From NCBI GenBank assembly GCA_023488835.1, contig JAMDCS010000045.1:1-7867 (forward strand): 7,867 nucleotides of DNA, read 5' to 3'. How positions within the stretch are numbered: the first letter of the stretch is position 1; every line of letters begins with the position of its first letter. The translations under genes and the position numbers were made by a program. The stretch comes from Candidatus Bathyarchaeota archaeon (GTDB lineage Archaea; Thermoproteota; Bathyarchaeia; Bathyarchaeales; UBA233). The notes beneath the pieces are model-generated. The model was not told the DNA's origin. It saw only the letters and a program-made list of their open reading frames with translations, and did not search any database. Positions 5,921-7,867 of this stretch are shown here, one piece after another.

Positions 5921-6020
5921 AAAAACTTTACCTTGCCTAACTCACAATTTCGGGGTTTGCAAACAAAATAATTATCAGGCAGCAGCCTACACATTTAGCG
6001 TGCAAGGAGAAAACATACCT
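5921..6020. promoter_or_regulatory. Divergent promoter region of the TIR-like gene and purM
   Basis: The 100 bases between the divergent starts hold one A/T-rich core, AAAATAATTAT (~5966-5975), which could serve as TATA for both strands: about 27 bases downstream is ~5998 for purM and ~5945 for the TIR-like gene. GGAG (6006-6009) lies eleven bases before purM ATG 6021. On the minus strand AAGGT precedes the TIR-like GTG. Confidence 0.45.
5955..5964. repeat. Perfect 10-bp palindrome, possible operator
   Basis: GTTTGCAAAC is fully self-complementary. It abuts the shared A/T-rich core, just upstream of it for purM and between TATA and the expected start for the TIR-like gene. A dimeric regulator bound there could affect both. 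A single 10-bp palindrome in 100 bases has roughly a one-in-ten chance of being random. Confidence 0.35.
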
Positions 6021-7103
6021 ATGCCCAAAAACTACACCTATGATGATGCAGGCGTAAACCGCAAACAACGCGTCGAGTCCAAAAAACAGCTAAAAACCCT
6101 GCAGGAAACCTACAAACACAGCCTCTTTAGCGGCGTAATGCATCTGCCGTACGGAAACATCTTTCCCATAGGCGAAAACACCTTCTTGGACCTAGTCATC
6201 GAGGGAGTAGGCACTAAAGTTCTCATAGCGCAACTGGCACAAAAATACGACACCATAGGCATCGACGCAGTAGCAATGGCTGTCAATGATGTAATTCGTT
6301 CAGGCGCCAAACCCTTAGCGATAGCGGATAATATTCATGCTCAAGCCAGCGAACCCAAACTTGTAAACACATGGCTAAAAGGCATCATCCAAGGCGCAAA
6401 TGAATCTGAATGCCCCGTTACAGGCGGAGAAACAGGCGATGTCGCCGAAATAATTAAAGGCTTAACAGAAAACGCTGGTTTTGACATGGTCGTAGCCTCG
6501 GTAGGCAAGGTGGAACGCCGAGAAATCATAACTGGCGAGGGCATCAAACCAGACGACCCAATCATCGGTTTAGCCAGCAGCGGCGTGCACAGCAACGGCA
6601 TCACGTTGGTTAGGAAAATTCTTTTCAAGCAGTGGGGTGGAAAATACCTGCCAAACGACGTGCCTGAAGGCTTGGAGAGAGAAGTTGCCCTTGAAGTTTT
6701 GGAACCCACCAAAATCTACGTTAAACCACTCCTCAAGCTTGCTCGTGAAGTCAAAGTCAAGGCTGCCGTCCACATAACAGGAGACGCATTCACCAAATTC
6801 AACAACCTAACCAACTACTCGCCGGGCATTGGCTTTAAGTTCAACAACTTTAAGCCCCAACCAATCTTTGGCTTAATCCAGAAAACCGCGGCTGAACAAG
6901 GCTACACCATAACAGACGAGGAGATGTTTAAGACGTTTAACATGGGCTGGGGTTTTGGAATAATCGTTGACAAGTCAGACATTGACAAAGCCATGAACAC
7001 GCTGGAGCACGACAGCATGAACCCCCAGCGGATAGGCAAAGTCACCAACAAAGAAAGAGTGGTTGAAGTAGAATACCAGAACAAACACATGGTTTTAACG
7101 TAA
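6021..7103 (+). CDS. purM: Phosphoribosylformylglycinamidine cyclo-ligase (AIR synthetase), PurM
   Basis: PurM closes the imidazole ring of FGAM using ATP to give AIR in cytoplasmic de novo purine synthesis. The 360-residue protein has the family motifs in order: EGVGTK (61-66), IGIDAVAMAVND (79-90), GGETGD (135-140), SSGVHSNG (186-193), EPTKIYVK (228-235), HITGDAF (251-257) and EEMFKTFNMGWG (300-311). Length is normal. Several motifs differ from the bacterial form: EGVGTK for DGVGTK, ADNIHAQ for the usual DY-x-A region, GGETGDVAEI for GGETAEMP, and HITGDAF for HLTGGGF. These match my memory of thaumarchaeal/bathyarchaeal PurM, so they look lineage-specific rather than degenerate. The start is ATG 6021, with AAGGAG eleven bases upstream; an open extension to 5910 overlaps the TIR-like gene and has no ribosome site. 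purS follows after 57 bases. Confidence 0.95.
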   Translation: MPKNYTYDDAGVNRKQRVESKKQLKTLQETYKHSLFSGVMHLPYGNIFPIGENTFLDLVIEGVGTKVLIAQLAQKYDTIGIDAVAMAVNDVIRSGAKPLAIADNIHAQASEPKLVNTWLKGIIQGANESECPVTGGETGDVAEIIKGLTENAGFDMVVASVGKVERREIITGEGIKPDDPIIGLASSGVHSNGITLVRKILFKQWGGKYLPNDVPEGLEREVALEVLEPTKIYVKPLLKLAREVKVKAAVHITGDAFTKFNNLTNYSPGIGFKFNNFKPQPIFGLIQKTAAEQGYTITDEEMFKTFNMGWGFGIIVDKSDIDKAMNTLEHDSMNPQRIGKVTNKERVVEVEYQNKHMVLT

Positions 7104-7112
7104 AGTATTGCA

Positions 7113-7120
7113 TTTTTCTT
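7113..7120 (+). terminator. Possible T-rich terminator after purM
   Basis: TTTTTCTT begins ten bases after the purM stop and just before the purS promoter. This fits archaeal T-tract termination, though partial read-through into purS is likely. Confidence 0.35.
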
Positions 7121-7121
7121 G

Positions 7122-7137
7122 ACGAAAGCGTTTAAAT
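7122..7137 (+). promoter_or_regulatory. Strong archaeal promoter (BRE and TATA) of purS-purL
   Basis: A purine-rich BRE-like ACGAAAGCG directly precedes TTTAAAT (7131-7137). The TATA centre lies ~27 bases before ATG 7161, so the transcript would start at or next to the start codon, giving leaderless translation of purS. No Shine-Dalgarno sequence precedes the ATG, in agreement. Confidence 0.65.
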
Positions 7138-7160
7138 CCCGATGCTTAATTTAAAGGCTT

Positions 7161-7412
7161 ATGAAATACGCTGCAAAAATAGAGGTCAGCCTCAAACCCG
7201 GACACAGCAACCCGGAAGGCGAAACCACTGCACGTTTACTTGTGGAACTCGGCTACAAAGTAGAAGCGGTGGATGTTAGCAAAGTCTACACCGTAACCCT
7301 TGACGCATCCTCGGCAAAAGAAGCCAAGGCAAAAGCTGAAGAAATGAGCAAACGCCTACTCGCAAACCCAACCAAAGACAACTACACCATAAGCGTCGTT
7401 GAAGCCAAATGA
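7161..7412 (+). CDS. purS: Phosphoribosylformylglycinamidine synthase subunit PurS
   Basis: PurS is the small, non-catalytic subunit that bridges PurL and the glutaminase PurQ in the FGAM synthase of archaea and Gram-positive bacteria. The 83-residue length is typical. Family features seen are a beta strand starting KIEVSLKPG, NPEGETTARLLVELGY (17-32), a DVSKVYTVTLDA strand (38-49), and the conserved LLANP (66-70) followed by YTISVVEAK. The start ATG 7161 has its own TATA box 27 bases upstream and looks leaderless. The stop overlaps the purL start as ATGA (7409-7412), coupling the translation of two complex partners. Confidence 0.93.
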   Translation: MKYAAKIEVSLKPGHSNPEGETTARLLVELGYKVEAVDVSKVYTVTLDASSAKEAKAKAEEMSKRLLANPTKDNYTISVVEAK

Positions 7413-7867
7413 ACGCTAACCTCTACACCCAACGCAAAAATAGCCAAGTCTTAGAATTCCCCATAGCCAAAGCCACGCCTCAGCAGCTTGCCGAAATCAA
7501 CAGCGAGCTTGCCTTGGGATTCAGTTCAGAGGAACTAAAAAATATTAAAGCTTATTTTAAGAAAGAAAAACGCAACCCTACCGATGTGGAGTTGCAAACA
7601 ATAAGCCAAACGTGGAGTGAGCACTGCTGCCACAAAACGTTTAAAGGCAAAATCCAACTAGGCGGCAAAGAAATCCAAAGCCTCTTCAAAACCTACATTG
7701 CAAAAGCCACCAAACAAATCAAGGCGCCCTGGTGCGTCAGCGTTTTTGAGGACAACGCAGGCATCGTCAAATTCGACAAGGGCTACGGAATAGCTGCGAA
7801 GGTTGAAACACACAATCACCCGTCTGCTGTGGAGCCGTTTGGAGGCTTTTGCAATGTAGGTTTTGAA
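7409..7867 (+). CDS. purL: Phosphoribosylformylglycinamidine synthase subunit PurL (3' partial)
   Basis: PurL is the catalytic subunit that makes FGAM from FGAR, ATP and ammonia supplied by PurQ. The first 153 residues are visible, read from ATG 7409 (in ATGA overlap with purS) to the window end without a stop. TISQTWSEHCCHKTF (64-78) contains the catalytic His72 of the WSEHC motif; KVETHNHPSAVEPFGG (131-146) is the conserved substrate/ATP-site motif. About 65 residues precede WSEHC, longer than the shortest bacterial PurL. After PFGG the family normally reads A-(A/N)-T-G-V-G-G; here the last seven residues are FCNVGFE. This departure within the last 21 bases may reflect poor sequence at a contig end. 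purQ is expected downstream. Confidence 0.92.
   Translation, partial: MNANLYTQRKNSQVLEFPIAKATPQQLAEINSELALGFSSEELKNIKAYFKKEKRNPTDVELQTISQTWSEHCCHKTFKGKIQLGGKEIQSLFKTYIAKATKQIKAPWCVSVFEDNAGIVKFDKGYGIAAKVETHNHPSAVEPFGGFCNVGFE

Noticed and set aside
5663..5971. A plus-strand frame of 102 codons antisense to the TIR-like gene start.
   Set aside because: It is antisense to a clear family match; its composition is typical of a shadow frame.
5910..6020. Extension of purM upstream to 5910.
   Set aside because: PurM begins naturally at MPKNYTYDDAG with AAGGAG upstream; the extension overlaps the divergent gene and has no family match.
7847..7867. Start of an intein in PurL after the PFGG motif.
   Set aside because: The first residue after PFGG is Phe, not Cys or Ser, and too little sequence remains to see any intein block; a contig-end artefact is simpler.

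Overview
This window looks like an archaeal chromosome fragment, most likely from the TACK side (Bathyarchaeia or a thaumarchaeal relative). The reasons are: split FGAM synthase genes (a separate purS followed by purL); a PurM whose motif variants (EGVGTK, GGETGDVAEI, HITGDAF) match what I remember of thaumarchaeal/bathyarchaeal PurM rather than bacterial PurM; a TTTAAA promoter placed for leaderless transcription of purS; a tRNA gene with no encoded CCA; and a secreted protein ending in a VPEF-type archaeal anchor tail. Lineage is inferred; no search was run. Both ends are open: one CDS runs in at base 1 and purL runs out at base 7867, so this may be a complete short contig.

Left part (1-2972, + strand): two overlapping genes for large surface/membrane proteins. 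The first is only the C-terminal end of a protein. The second is a 769-residue polytopic protein resembling GT-C membrane glycosyltransferases, with a large extracytoplasmic C-terminal half. The C-terminal regions of the two look homologous, so this is probably a tandem paralogue pair for cell-surface glycan or glycoprotein assembly.

Middle part (2973-4954): a 344-base spacer with promoter-like elements and no convincing gene; a secreted, membrane-anchored zinc-dependent phospholipase C-like protein with an intact metal-ligand set; a small tandem-duplicated eight-cysteine protein (DUF2769-like) on the minus strand; a small double zinc-ribbon protein on the plus strand; and tRNA-Gly(CCC) on the minus strand. 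Two converging pairs here are separated by only 9 and 12 bases.

Right part (4955-7867): a minus-strand gene for a TIR-like (PF10137-type, as in Cap12/Pycsar effectors) protein with an unassigned N-terminal domain, a candidate stand-alone NAD-cleaving defence effector. Its 3' end carries a perfect 10-bp inverted repeat interlocked with a 6-bp one, giving pseudoknot topology across the stop codon. Divergent from it is the purine cluster purM - purS - purL: PurS and PurL belong to the FGAM synthase complex and PurM catalyses the next step, closing the imidazole ring to AIR. purS has its own strong promoter and overlaps purL by ATGA.

The best candidates for undescribed biology are the TIR-like gene with its unknown N-domain and 3' RNA element, and the anchored archaeal phospholipase C. 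No mobile element, CRISPR array or rRNA was seen.
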